Source: Hibiscus mutabilis (Eukaryota; Streptophyta; Magnoliopsida; Malvales; Malvaceae). Taken from it: a DNA stretch of 64,000 bases. Location of the stretch: assembly GCA_019671005.1 (NCBI GenBank), contig CM033752.1, positions 7,626,001 to 7,690,000 on the forward strand, written 5' to 3'. The translations under genes were made by a program, and so were the position numbers. Below are positions 11,596 to 22,405 of this stretch, piece after piece. Under the pieces are notes generated by a model, which was not told where the DNA came from, ran no database searches, and saw only the letters and a list, made by a program, of their open reading frames with translations. The stretch's first letter is position 1. Each line of letters starts with the position of its first letter.

Positions 11596-12720
11596 GTTCA
11601 TAAGTGATTTGATGGTGAGTTACATTTAATGTTTAGTTGGCTTTTTCGTGTCCAGTGTCAAGTGAACTCAAAGTCTGGTTGGTGTGGGGAAATGGTTCAT
11701 TGGAGGGCTGTACTTTTGATGTTGTCGACATATTATTTAAGTCATTTATCTGTTGTGACTTGTGATGCCCCCGCTGGTGTCACCGCAATAGAGATGATGA
11801 CCCTCTGGAGCTGGTGGTGGGCAGGACCATTGGTGCTTTATTTTCATCCTTCCCATGCATCTTTCAGCCAAGTTGCTTAATAGGTGGATGTTTGTAGCTG
11901 GCAGGGCCGTCCCTGGACAAGGGAATAGGGGCGCCCACCTAGGACCCCCACTCTGCCCAGGGCTCACACCCAAGAAAATTAAAAGTGTAGTTCTTATCTT
12001 TTACGCGTGAATGAAAAAAAAAGAACTCAGTGATGAACATATATGTATATACATGTAGCTAGATAAGTTTTGAGGGCCCCAATAACAAATATTAAAAAAT
12101 TAAATCTTAAGAGTATGTTCATATTAATAAATATTGGAGGAAAATCGGGCCCCTAATAATAAGTATTAAAAATAATTTAATTTTTAAGATTATGCTCGTA
12201 ATAACAAATATTAATATTAAATTTTTAATACATGTTATTAGGCGACTTATTTTTTCACTATTTATTATTATGAGCATACTTTTAAATTTTATTTTTTTAA
12301 TACTTGTTATTATAGACGTGTTCTTAAATTATTTTTTTTTAATACTTGATTTTTTAAACATGTATTTAAATAGGGGTATATAACAGCAACAAAGATCGTT
12401 ATATAGCGGTAGAGACACCATCTAAAACTATAATATCTGCAATTGTTATGTCCGCAATGGTATATGTTATTAAAAAATTTTACAACTGTAATACATGCAG
12501 TGATAGAAATAACATTCGTTATGTCTGCAACTGTGATAAACACAACATGATTGAATATACGTCTTAATCGTAATTTAAATTTCTAATTTAGGGTTCAATT
12601 TTTATGTTCGTCCTAAGGTTACTAAAATTTCAAAAACAACCCTGGTAGCTGGAGAGTGATTGTGATGCTTCTTTATTATATTTTTCTCAAAATTTCATAT
12701 CAGAAAACATTAATTTTAGT
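11596..12720 (+). other. Probable actin 3' transcribed region, split by a MITE
   Basis: After the stop codon the sequence is richer in GC than the spacer around it, especially 11755-11885 (ctggagctggtggtgggcag). A donor-like gtgagttac at 11615 suggests a possible 3' UTR intron. Non-repetitive sequence continues past the MITE at 12653 (agagtgattgtgatgcttc). The transcript end is not visible by eye. The 83-codon frame at 11629-11880 has no family resemblance and lies in this region. Confidence 0.45.
11902..12644. mobile_element. hAT-type non-autonomous element downstream of actin
   Basis: The ends are CAGGGCCGTCCCTGG at left and ACCCTG at right, typical of plant hAT elements. A perfect 8-bp target duplication gtagctgg flanks it (11894-11901 and 12645-12652), the length hAT transposases make. 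It has 743 bp, is AT-rich inside and has no transposase. Removing it rejoins gtagctgg to agagtgattgtg. The centre (12378-12545) holds a second foldback-like stretch. Confidence 0.88.
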
Positions 12721-14860
12721 AATAGCTATTGTATGAGAATTTAGTACTTGGTTTTAAAGTCTTGACTTTTGAAGTACGTGGTTTCTGTCGATGCATGCCT
12801 TACAATGAGAATTATGTCAGCTCAGTTGTCGTTATTATTGTTATGGGCATTGAAGCCAGTGACTGAGTAATGACAACTAGTAGTTCAGATTGTGAATGTA
12901 TTGTGTGGTCGAATAAAGGGATCACAACTGGTTGGAAATTTGCATATTATCCGATTATTACTGTTTGAATTTGAATTATCTGAATAAGCAAATCTGTTCA
13001 AAATTTTGAATTCATTTTTATTTGCATATTATCCGATTATTACTGTTTAAATTTGAATCTGAAAAAGTTGTTTTAGTAGGTAGATGTGGTCTGTCATAAG
13101 ACTAGCAACGACGACTACTCTGTACAATTTCCTCGTTGGGCTATCCCCGTTTTTAGAACCGATATACCATATTGAAAAACATGAAAAAGACTAAATGATA
13201 GGTAACCGTACATATAAAATTTAGTCAAAATGGTACGAAACTGTACTGATAAAATTAGAAGTTGAATGAGTTCGATTACGGTTATGACTTTTAGTTCATG
13301 GTTAGCAAAAACCGATAAAATTTAATTTAATTTTATAATGATATTCAATTACTGATTATTATTAATATGATGATTACACAAAATGAAGATATACGATATT
13401 ATCAAGTATGATAAATAATATCACAAAATTATATTTCTTACACAAAATTAATTTTACTATGTTGCACAAAATTATATTTATTAATGAAGTTGCACTACAT
13501 TTTAATTAGTTTTAAGAAGTGATCTACCAAATCCAAACATGATTTTTTCTATGGTTATTCTTTAGTGTCCTATCGACTAAACCCAAATAATTGATGGCGA
13601 CTTTTTTTTTCAATTCAAAACCGGGTTTTTCAAATGAATTCAGCTTTTTGGTTATTGCAATATTTTTTAAACTATTAAATTAGTAGTAATTAATATATAT
13701 TATTTATAATATTAGATGAAAAATGATTTATGGTTAATTGAGTAATTGTACCGAATAAATCGATTAACCGTTTAGGTGATAACCAATTTAAACAGGACAG
13801 TAACTGTTCACAAAAATATCAAATCGAGACTTTACGTAACCGTACTGACTAACCGTTTCGGTACAGTTAACAGTCTGTGAACACCCAAGTGGAGGGAGAG
13901 GACGAAAGTTTTTATTGACAGTAAACGATTTTCAATTTTTGTTATGGGTTGCATGGAGGTAAAATTTGACTCAACTCGAAAAAGTTAAATTTTTTGAGTC
14001 GTTTTGAATTTTATAAAATTGATTTGATTCAAATTTTATAAATTTGATTCGATTAAAAAAATCAAATAAAATTCGAATGATAAAATATGTTTTGAACAAC
14101 TGAATACCTATTTAATTTTTATTACATTTTTAAAATAATTTTTTTTACAATTTAATCTCTCAATTTTATATTTTTTATTTAATTCAATCTTCTGACAACA
14201 ACTCTTTTTCATCATTTCTTTGACTCCTTTATACTCCTATCAATATATTTTATCTCAAAATCTCTTTTTAAAATTAATATTATAAATATAATATATAATT
14301 TTAGATATTTAATTTATTAAATAAGACTATAAAACTAAAGTAACGATTTAAACTTAAAGAGAACAAAATATCTTAAAAAGTACTTTAAGGAGATCCACTA
14401 ATTTTTAGGGGCAACTCGATAAAAAATATTATTTTATGAGACAATGAGACTTTTAGGCTTATAAAAAACAATTTTTTTAGTATTATTATCTCATATGCAT
14501 ATGGTAAAGTTTCTATACGTGAATTAGTTTTGAGGTTTATGATTTTAGTTTAGGGTTTAGAGATTAGTGGTTTAGACAGTAGGGTATAAAATTAAGATTT
14601 ATGGTTGAAATTCAGGGTTTAATGTTTAGGGTGTAATATTTAAGAGTTTAGCATTAGATATTTCAATTTTAGATTTTAGTCTTAGATTATGCATGCTTGT
14701 GTACAAAAAATTTACTCGCATGTGTATAAAATAATTATATATATATATATATAGCGGTAGAATCCATTTACATGGTGTGAAACTAATGAGTTCTACATTA
14801 AATCATTTCCTTTAGATCTAATTAGACGAATGGTTTAGATTATTATATATATATATATAA
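12653..14860. other. AT-rich spacer with MITE-like remnants
   Basis: No gene is seen. 13140-13890 carries repeated accgt / aaccg motifs on both sides (gtaaccgtac near 13203, gtaaccgtactgactaaccg near 13837), as in a foldback element. 13975-14100 is another AT-rich repeat (ctcaactcgaaaaagtt). 14530-14690 is a degenerate tttagggttt tract in the opposite sense to the one at 9137. (AT)n runs lie at about 14736-14751 and 14844-14859, beside the chloroplast insertion. Confidence 0.45.
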
Positions 14861-14867
14861 CGGAAAG

Positions 14868-15160
14868 TAGAAATGGAGGCTAATCAGTTTCGAGTGAATG
14901 GATACTTTGAGATAGAACGAGAAAAATTCAATTTGATTAATTCAACTTATAAGATTTTGGAACAATTAGAAAATTACAAAAATAAAATCATTTATTTTGT
15001 ACAACAAAAAGAGATTAATCAAGTCCAACAACAGATTTTACAACAAGCTTTACAAGGAGCTCTAAGAACTCTGAATAGTTCTTTAAATAACTAGTTACAT
15101 TTACATATCATTAGCGCTAATATTGGCTTGTTTAGAGTTATGAAAGAAATAACTGATTAG
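14868..15160 (+). pseudogene. atpF: atpF 3' fragment (ATP synthase CF0 subunit b), decayed
   Basis: In chloroplasts subunit b forms the peripheral stalk of ATP synthase. Here only the C-terminal ~95 codons remain: the coiled-coil region with EANQFRVNGY, LINSTYK and LEQLENYKN is easy to recognise, followed by QQALQGAL. The normal reading frame continues past a new stop at 15092 (GAG changed to TAG, after NN) to the usual ending MKEITD and the true stop at 15160. The first exon, the intron and the membrane anchor are missing. It cannot make a working subunit. Confidence 0.92.
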
Positions 15161-15223
15161 CCCTTTTTTACCTTTAGCTTTATTTTAGGCATTATTTTTT
15201 TTTCAAAAAAAAAGGAAATACTC

Positions 15224-16309
15224 ATGGTAACTATTAGAGCCGACAAAATTAATAATATTATCCGTGAACGTATTGAGCAATATAATCGAGAAGTAAAGAT
15301 TGTAAATACGAGTATCGTACTTCAAGTGGGCGACGATATTACTCGTATTCATGATCTTGATGAAGTAATGACAAGTGAATTAGTAGAATTTGAAGAGGGT
15401 ACGATAGGCATTGCCCTGAATTTGGAAACAAATAATGTTGGTGTTGTATTAATGGATGGCGATTTGATGATGCAAGAGGGAAGTTCTGTAAAAGCAACAG
15501 GAAAAATTGCTTACATACCAGTGAGTGAGGCTTATTTGGGTCGTGTTATAAATGCCCTGACTAAGCCTATTGACGGTTGGGGCAAAATTTCATCTTCTGA
15601 ATCTTTGTTAATTGAATCTCCTGCCCCGGGTATTATTTCGAGACGTTTCATTTATTAGCCTTTCAAACGGGACTTATTGCTATTGATTCGATGATCCCTA
15701 TAGGACGTGGTCAACAAGAATTAATTATTGGGGATAGACAGACTGGTAAAACAACAATAGCCACGGATACGATTCTCAATCAGCAAGGGCAAAACGTAAT
15801 ATGTGTTTATGTAGCTATTGGTCAAAAAGTATCTTCTGCGGCTCAAGTAATGATCACTTTCCAAGAAAGGGGGAGATGGAGTACACTATTGTGGTAGCCG
15901 AAACGACGCATTCCCCAGCTACATTACAATACCTCGCTCCTTATACAGGAGCAACTTTGGCTGAATATTTTATGTATCGTGAACAACACACCTTAATCAT
16001 TTATGATGATCTTTCTAAGCAAGCACATACTTATCGCCAAATGTCTCTTCAATTACGAAGATCGTCGGGTCGTGAAGCTTATTCAAGAGATGTTTTTTAT
16101 TTGCATTCAAGCCTTTTAAAAAGAGCCGCTAAATCAAGTTCTCAGTTAGGTGAAGAAAGTATGATTGTTTTACCAATAGTTGAGACCCAGTCAGGAGACG
16201 TTTTGGCGTAGATTCCTACTAATGTATTTTCATTATAGATGGATAAATCATCTTATCCGCCAATTTATTCAATGTCGAAATCAGACCTGCTATTAATGTA
16301 AATATCCCA
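15224..16309 (+). pseudogene. atpA: atpA copy (ATP synthase CF1 alpha), decayed
   Basis: Chloroplast alpha is a nucleotide-binding subunit of the CF1 head. The copy begins with the usual start (MVTIRAD) and an upstream AT-rich leader. The Walker A motif GDRQTGKT is present near 15733. A stop and a 1-bp loss at about 15656-15665 break the frame; a second shift lies near 15875 and a stop follows at 16209. Recognisable sequence ends near 16309 (about RPAINV), so the C-terminal third is gone. Substitutions such as glycine to serine or aspartate and arginine to tryptophan fit C-to-T decay. It is non-functional. Confidence 0.93.
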
Positions 16310-16315
16310 CGCATT

Positions 16316-16620
16316 AGCGATTGTTTTTACAAGTGCCCTAATTTTAGGGGTTAGGGATTTAGTTTAGGGTACATAATTTAGAGGTTTAGAATTTAGGGTT
16401 TGTGGTTAGAATTTAGAGTTTAAATGTTATGGTTTAGGATAATATATTAGGTATTTAAGTGTTTACGTACAACCCCTAAACTCTAATCTTAAACTCTAAA
16501 TTCAAAGTACAATCCTTAAATTCTAAGCACATAAACCCCTAAAATACAAATCCTAAATTAAATCTCTAACCTTTATTTAAACTTAAGGCGCTCGCATTTT
16601 GTTTTCACCGCCAGTGTATA
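16316..16620. repeat. MITE-like element with telomere-like core
   Basis: The first half is in ttaggg sense (tttaggggttagggattt), the second half in ccctaa sense (acccctaaactctaatc), so the unit is a foldback. Possible ends are gcgattgtttttacaagtgcc at left and, read backwards, gcggtgaaaacaaaatgcga at right. It sits at the broken end of the chloroplast insertion. Confidence 0.5.
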
Positions 16621-16700
16621 GTATATATATATTTGTTTATAATTTTTAGAGCTTCCCCTCGATTGCTTGTTGGTAGCTTCGAGATCACTAATCTAAAAAA

Positions 16701-17264
16701 ATGGCTCGAAACAAAGAGAAAGCCTAGTCGATGCTCAATCGGTTCATAGCCCTAAAAGCCGAAGAAAAGAAAGAAACCCAAAGAACACCGCCCTTACCTC
16801 GCCTCCGAGTGTCGCGACCTCCCCAAGGCCGACAAATGGCATCAGCAAATCATACGGGAGATAGGCTGCAAGGTCGCCGAGATTCAAAAAGAAGGCCTAA
16901 GAGAGCACCGCCTCCGCAACCTCAACGACAAGATCAACAAGCTCATCTGCGAGAAGTCACATTGGGAATGCTGTATCGTTGAACTCGGCGGCCAGAAATA
17001 TGCCAAACACGCCCCTAAAATGACGGATTTAAGGGGAAATATAGTGGATGTTCCCAATCCTAGCAGACGCGGTACTGGTATAGGTATTTTGGAGCCGCCA
17101 AAAAGTTGTCGGGTGTTAGATAGTTGTTTGAGAAGCCGCCCGAGTTGCGAAAGAGGAGAACTAGGTATGATATTTACAAGAGGATCGATGCAAGATATTG
17201 TGGGTATAGGGAGGAAGAGGATGGGGCTTTGGAAAAGGTGGAGGGTTGTAACGAGTCTAATTAG
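16701..17264 (+). pseudogene. ISY1-like pre-mRNA splicing factor, broken copy
   Basis: ISY1 family proteins work in the spliceosome (NineTeen complex). The start MARNKEKA, then SMLNRF, matches the family N-terminus. In sequence order I can follow LASECRDLPKADKW, REIGCKVAEIQKEGL, RLRNLNDKINKL, HWECCIVELGGQKY, NIVDVPNPS, FGAAKKLSGVRELFEKPPEL and RRTRYDIYKRIDA. These need three frames: a TAG at codon 9, a 1-bp insertion near 16757, a shift near 17080 and a TAG in the ELFEK region. The acidic C-terminal third is missing. No intron is seen. It is a dead gene fragment, either a retrocopy or a decayed duplicate. Confidence 0.88.
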
Positions 17265-17341
17265 AGAAGCATAATTATGTTTTATTTTGTCGTTATTTTT
17301 TATTTATTTTAATTACTTAATTGAAACTGTGAGTTTTAATG

Positions 17342-17585
17342 TGTGGGAGGTCTTATAAACGATAGTATGTGCTTCTTATCGAAAGCTTGAATGAATGTTA
17401 TTTTATCTTTCTCAAATTTCTTCTATTCTATTATCTCTCTTTGCTCTATCTGTTTCTTTACTTCTTTAAAATTCTTGTTCTTAGTTTTATCTCTTACAAA
17501 GGTATCAGGAGCCATTGATCCTAGTCGTTTTTGTTGAAGTGTCGTAAAGATTTAAAATCTTTGTTCGATAGTTTTTTCAGCAATC
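17342..17585 (+). mobile_element. Short LTR plus primer binding site, remnant
   Basis: 17342-17498 starts TGTGGGAGG and ends CTCTTACA like a small LTR. It is followed by aaaggtatcaggagcc, close to the initiator-methionine tRNA site (tggtatcagagcc) used by Copia elements. About 85 bp of internal sequence follow, then the minus-strand Copia element begins abruptly. It is probably a fragment of a different element or a small TRIM/SMART. Confidence 0.45.
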
Positions 17586-17619
17586 AAACTCTCTTGGTTA
17601 CAATCCACCACCACACTTT

Positions 17620-20600
17620 CTCAACAAATCCAACGTATACTTCCGTTGACTAAGAAGTAATCTTCCCTTGGAGTCGTAATGAATTTCAATCCCCAAGAAA
17701 TACCTAAGTATTCCAAGATCTTTAAGGGAAAAAACTGCATTCAGCCTATTTACGACCTCTTGAACTTCACTATTATCACTTCCTGTTATAATTATGTCAT
17801 CTCGACATACACCAATAGGTAAATCAAGAAATTCTTAGTTTTCTTAACAAAGAGAGAAGAATCAGATTTACTAGAAGAAAACCCATCTGACACTAAATAT
17901 TGCTTAAGTTTTTCATACCACGCCCTCGGAGCCTGTTTTAGACCATAAATGGCCTTCTTTAACTTACAGACTAGAGGAGCCTTCGAATCTTGCGAACCTC
18001 TATGCTCATAGCCCGGTGTTTGTGTCATATAGACCTCTTCCATTAAATCCCCATTCAAAAAGGCATTATTGACATCTACTTGTCGCAATGTCCAGCCTTT
18101 TGTGGCTGCTAAGGACAAGATTGTTCTTACCGTAATTGGTTTCACAACTGGACTGAAAACTTCTGCAAAATCAATGCCAGGCTCCTGAAGATAACCCTTA
18201 GCAACCAGCCTAGCCTTGTATCTTTCAATTGAACCATCAGGATTTCTTTAGACCTTGAAAATCCACTTGCAATTCACAGTTTCCTATCTTTTGGTAATGG
18301 AACCAAATCCCATGTTTTGTTGTTGACAAGAGCCTCATATTCAGCATGTGCAGCTGCCTTCCAATGAGGACTCTTGAAAGCTTCCCTTATGTTCTTTGGT
18401 TCATCAAAAGACTGTACATGAAAAATTTTGGGCTTTCGTATTCCATTCTTGCTCCTGGTGATCATTGGATGCCTGTTACCTTCGGGCACATCATTCACAG
18501 CAACTGTACAACCTGCTGAAGTCGAACCTATAGGGGCAGCTTCTACTAAACTATCTTGCTCAGTGTGAGTTGATCATCATCCTCATTTGCAATAGCTTGA
18601 ACATTATTTTCCACTCCATTGCTAGAAATAAATTGAGACCCTTCACTGATTTCAGGAGAGAAATGACCTGAGCCACGTTGCTGTTCTGAAATAGCAGTAT
18701 CAAAATGATCCTGACATGTAAGTTGTTCTTGAGATGACACTGCTGTGGCAACTGTATTATCCAGATTGCAATCTAGAACCTGCTCACTAGACACACCTCT
18801 AGGTGAAGCATACTGTTGTTCCAAAGGAGCAGTACTACCAACCACATGTCTTTGTGAAGGACTATGCCCAGTTAAATCCACTAATAAAGGCACAGTTTGC
18901 TGACTATACTCAGGGGAGACATGAGTAAAATTATTCTCAACAAATGGAAAAATATCTACATCAAAAACAACATGCCGAGATATGATAATTTTTCCAGAGT
19001 CATTCATAACCCTTATGTGAAGAGCTATACCCTAGAAAAATACACTTCTTGGACCTAAAATCCAACTTGTGTTTATTAAATGGTCTTAGAAGAGGAAAGC
19101 AAGCACAACCAAAAACCTTCATAAACAAATAGTCTGGTGCCTGTTTATAAAGCTGCTCAAAAGGAGATTTACCTTCCAAACCTGGAGTTGGGAGTCTGTT
19201 GATGAGGAAAACAGCTGTAGTGAAGGCATGACACCAGAACTTTAATGGTAGGGCAGCTTGAGCAAGAAGAGTCAGCCCCATCTCAACCACATGTCTGTGT
19301 TTCCTTTCAGCTTTTCCATTTTGTTCTGAAGTGTAAGGGCATGTAATCCTATGCTGCACCCCATGAGTGAGAAGCCAGTTTGCCAATGGCTTATATTCTG
19401 TACCTCCATCCGTTTGCAAAGCCTTAACCTTGTGACCAAACTGAACTTCAACAAGACTATAAAAGTTCAAAAAACATTGCACAACCTCGGATTTTCTTTT
19501 AAGCAAATATAGCCATGTATGCCTACTATGAACATCAACAAATGTCACATAATAAAGATAACCATCAGAAGTAATTGGGGCTGGGTCTCAGAGATCTGAA
19601 ACAACAAGATCAAAAGGATTTTTATATTCAGTAGCAGAATTAACAAAAGGCAATTTATGTGCCTTCCCTTGCAAACAAGCAGTACACAAGTGTTGCAACT
19701 TATTTTCACTAGTAACTACATGACATGAATTGAGAACAGCCTTAAGAACATTATTAGATGGATGTCCAAGGCAATTATGCCATAAACCAAACACACTACG
19801 AGACTGAGAAACATTGAAAATTCTGGCAGAAGTGTTAGGACAATTGATCACACCATTTGCAGCAGCGGGTAAAAGCATGTACAGTTCTTCAGGAGTGAGC
19901 TTCCCTTTGAGAATTACTCTCTGAGTCTGTACATCCTTAACACAACAACCAGTAACGTTAAACTCAAGAACCACATTGTTATCCTTTACTAACCGTGAGA
20001 CAGACAACAAATTTTTCTGAATATGAGGGGCATATAACAGATTATGCAATTGTAAAGAAGAACCATCTGTACACAATGAGCCTTGACCGACATGAGAAAT
20101 TAGTATACCATCACCATTACCCATAAGTAACTTGCTTTTACCTGTGTAGATAGTACCGGATTGTAGGTTGGACTGATCATGAGTGACATGATGCGTAGCC
20201 CCTGTATCAGGATACCAAGCCCCATCATTAGAAGGAGGCCAGTGAGAAGCCGTAAAAACAAAAGACATAGGTGATGCTGGTGCAGAATGTAGCACTGGAC
20301 TGCCAAGATTTATTATAGGTTGACCAGAAGAAGAAGCCCCTGCCGAAGGATGAAAAGAATGAAGGAAAGAGGTTCCACCAGAAGAGAAATTATTAGAAAA
20401 CACATTGCCACCAGGATGTGCTGAAGTTGCTGCACTGTACACATTTGGCATAGGATAACCTCCATTTCCTACTGTTCTTGAATTGCCATGAGTTACAAGT
20501 TCTGGCTGAATTCTATATTGTTGATTCGAAACAACAGGCCTCAAAGTGTGAGAGTACACTTGAACTGGAGCTTCAGTTCTTTGAAGGTAACTAATAGTAT

Positions 20601-21630
20601 TAGCAGCAGTATTGTGGCTTTGATAACCTTCATCCTGGTTATCATGTTGAACTGCAGGATTACCTTGAAAATTCTGATCGAATCTGTAGTAGCACTTTTG
20701 CACAATGTGTTCATAACAACCACACAACTGGCATTGTGGACGATTTTGATTATATCTTCCATGGCCCCTGCCTTGATAGCCTCCACCACGGCGACCTCTA
20801 GTACCCTGTTGATTGGTTGAACCATCATCTGAAAAATCATTTGCAACATGAGTAAGAGCATTTATATCAGGCTGCTGTGGGATCAGAGTAGTAGGAACAT
20901 TAGTTTGAACTGGTTGTGTAACCAGATTGGCACGAGCTGTTTGAGTGACCAAATTAGCATTATGAGGTAGATTCTCTTGTAAAAACATACGTTGTCGAGC
21001 TTCACAATCCAACAACATTTCAGTTAACTTCTCCAGAGATACTAATTCTTTAGGCAATAACAGATTCAAACTCCATAGACAACCCAGCCAAGATTACACT
21101 AACTTGTTCTTGTTCAGTAACCTGACTACCAGATGCATTCAAAGTATCACAAATGAGCTTAATTTTTGCAAGATACTCATTTATCGTTAGGCCACACTTC
21201 CTTTATGCAGACTATGCCTCAGAGCAGAGGTTTTGGAACTTGAGCGAGCTGCAAACATCCTATTAATGGTACTTCAGATTGTCCCAGTTGTGTGACAATG
21301 CGTAAGATGAGAAAGTACATCTACGCTTACTGTTGACAATAGCCACGATGCAAGTAACTTGTCCTGTCTGTTATACACAACAAAGTCAGGATTCTAAACA
21401 GTTACACCAGCATCATTCTGTACAGTTTTAAGAGGAGCAACGTTTCCTTCAGAGATAAACTTTGACAAATCATAGCCATCTATTATTAAAGTAATCTGAT
21501 GATGCCAAAGTATATAGGTAGAGTCAGGTAATTTCACTACATCTTTTTTGGGAATCTGTTGAACAGATGCTAGCTGAGAACTAGAGGAGGACATCGAATC
21601 ATTAGAACTTGCAACCGTATCAATAGCCAT
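17620..21630 (-). pseudogene. Copia gag-pol polyprotein, broken
   Basis: Gag begins at 21630 (MAIDTVASSND). A zinc knuckle of CX2CX4HX4C form (CQLCGCYEHIVQKC) lies near 20725, the protease motif DTGATHH near 20185, and the pre-integrase region (LWHNCLGHP, CTACLQGKAHK) at 19650-19790. The integrase core has the D..D..E residues in TFVDVHS, QTDGGTEY and EQNGKAERKH (19540-19300). Reverse transcriptase starts near 18320 (TWDLVPLP) and includes QVDVNNAFLNGD and AIYGLKQAPRAW. The frame is broken between 21069 and 21394, by a TGG-to-TGA stop at about 19590, by a deletion near 19005, between 18145 and 18274, and by two added bases inside the YVDD box at about 17800. It was once a full polyprotein, now a pseudogene. 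Confidence 0.92.
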
Positions 21631-22121
21631 AACCAGGTAGAGTCAGAAACTTTCTCTTTGACAAAACACCAAACAGATAGAGTGCACACCAAACACGAAG
21701 CAATATCCTCAAAAAAGAAAAGATGCGATGTCTCAAGAAACTTTAGAAACAATTTAATGAGACTCAGTCTGAAGTTCACAGGGAAATCCAAAACAAATCT
21801 AGTTCGCTCTTTATCCAATGAGTCATTACGAGTCGAACATGCTTGTAATCAAATAAGAATTTCCCTATACCGATTGAACTCTAGACTGACACAAGAAACA
21901 TTCAAGAAAACTCGGAATCAGATTGCAGACGAACTCAGTCACTATCTACAGAAAGGTAGTGATATTACCAGAATTCTTGCAACTGAGAAAACGTACTGAC
22001 AATTGAAACCTGAGAATCATGAAAGACTCGTAATCGCAGCATTCTTCAAGCCAGAGAATCGAGAATCATCACCACAACGAGTAATAGCGGAAGACAATGA
22101 CACACCAGGATTCATAGCGAA

Positions 22122-22128
22122 GATACCA
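22122..22128 (-). promoter_or_regulatory. Copia primer binding site
   Basis: On the minus strand TGGTATC follows the 5' LTR and matches the first seven bases of the initiator-methionine tRNA site usual for Copia. The match fails after that (TTCGC instead of AGAGC). Confidence 0.5.
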
Positions 22129-22129
22129 T

Positions 22130-22405
22130 ATTAGGATTCATAAAACCAAAAGGATATGAGGATGGAGAAAGAGAGGCGGTACTCTCGTGTTATTTTATTG
22201 ATCACAAAACTGTAATATCTCCAATGGAGACCAGTTCATTATATACAAAGAATACTGAGTAGTTGGTTTCAAAACGGACTAACAGACTTAACCGTCTCTA
22301 TACCAACCTCAGTGGAGAGATCATGTGTGGTGCAATACATTGAACCCTATTTGCACTCGCACAGCTGTACTTAATCTAGAACAATCGTATACTATTCCTA
22401 ATACA
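22130..22405 (-). repeat. 5' LTR of the Copia element
   Basis: Read on the minus strand it starts TGTATTAGGAATAG, has a TATA box (TATATAATG near 22240), a polyadenylation-like CAATAAAATAAC near 22195, and ends just before TGGTATC. About 276 bp. The left LTR is absent, so boundaries rest on these signals alone. Confidence 0.65.

Larger units (their letters stand above)
14868..16309 (+). other. Nuclear insertion of chloroplast DNA (atpF-atpA)
   Basis: Gene order, strand and spacing match the chloroplast atp cluster: the atpF 3' end, a short spacer, then atpA. The copy has premature stops and frameshifts and many changes of the G-to-A and C-to-T kind, so it is an old nuclear copy (NUPT) and not organelle DNA. 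AT-rich repeat lies on both sides. The right limit is the last recognisable atpA stretch near 16309. Confidence 0.93.
17586..22405 (-). mobile_element. Copia LTR retrotransposon, 3'-truncated
   Basis: It reads from a right-hand 5' LTR through gag, protease, integrase and the first part of reverse transcriptase, then ends in mid-domain at about 17590. RNase H and the 3' LTR are missing, replaced by the LTR remnant to the left. Domain order protease-integrase-RT is that of Copia (Ty1) elements. The frame is broken several times, so it is dead. Confidence 0.9.

Noticed and set aside
15224..15658. Functional chloroplast atpA
   Set aside because: Stops, frameshifts and many non-synonymous changes, with nuclear repeats on both sides.
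20488..20820. Plus-strand 110-codon frame
   Set aside because: It is antisense to the Copia gag with its zinc knuckle.
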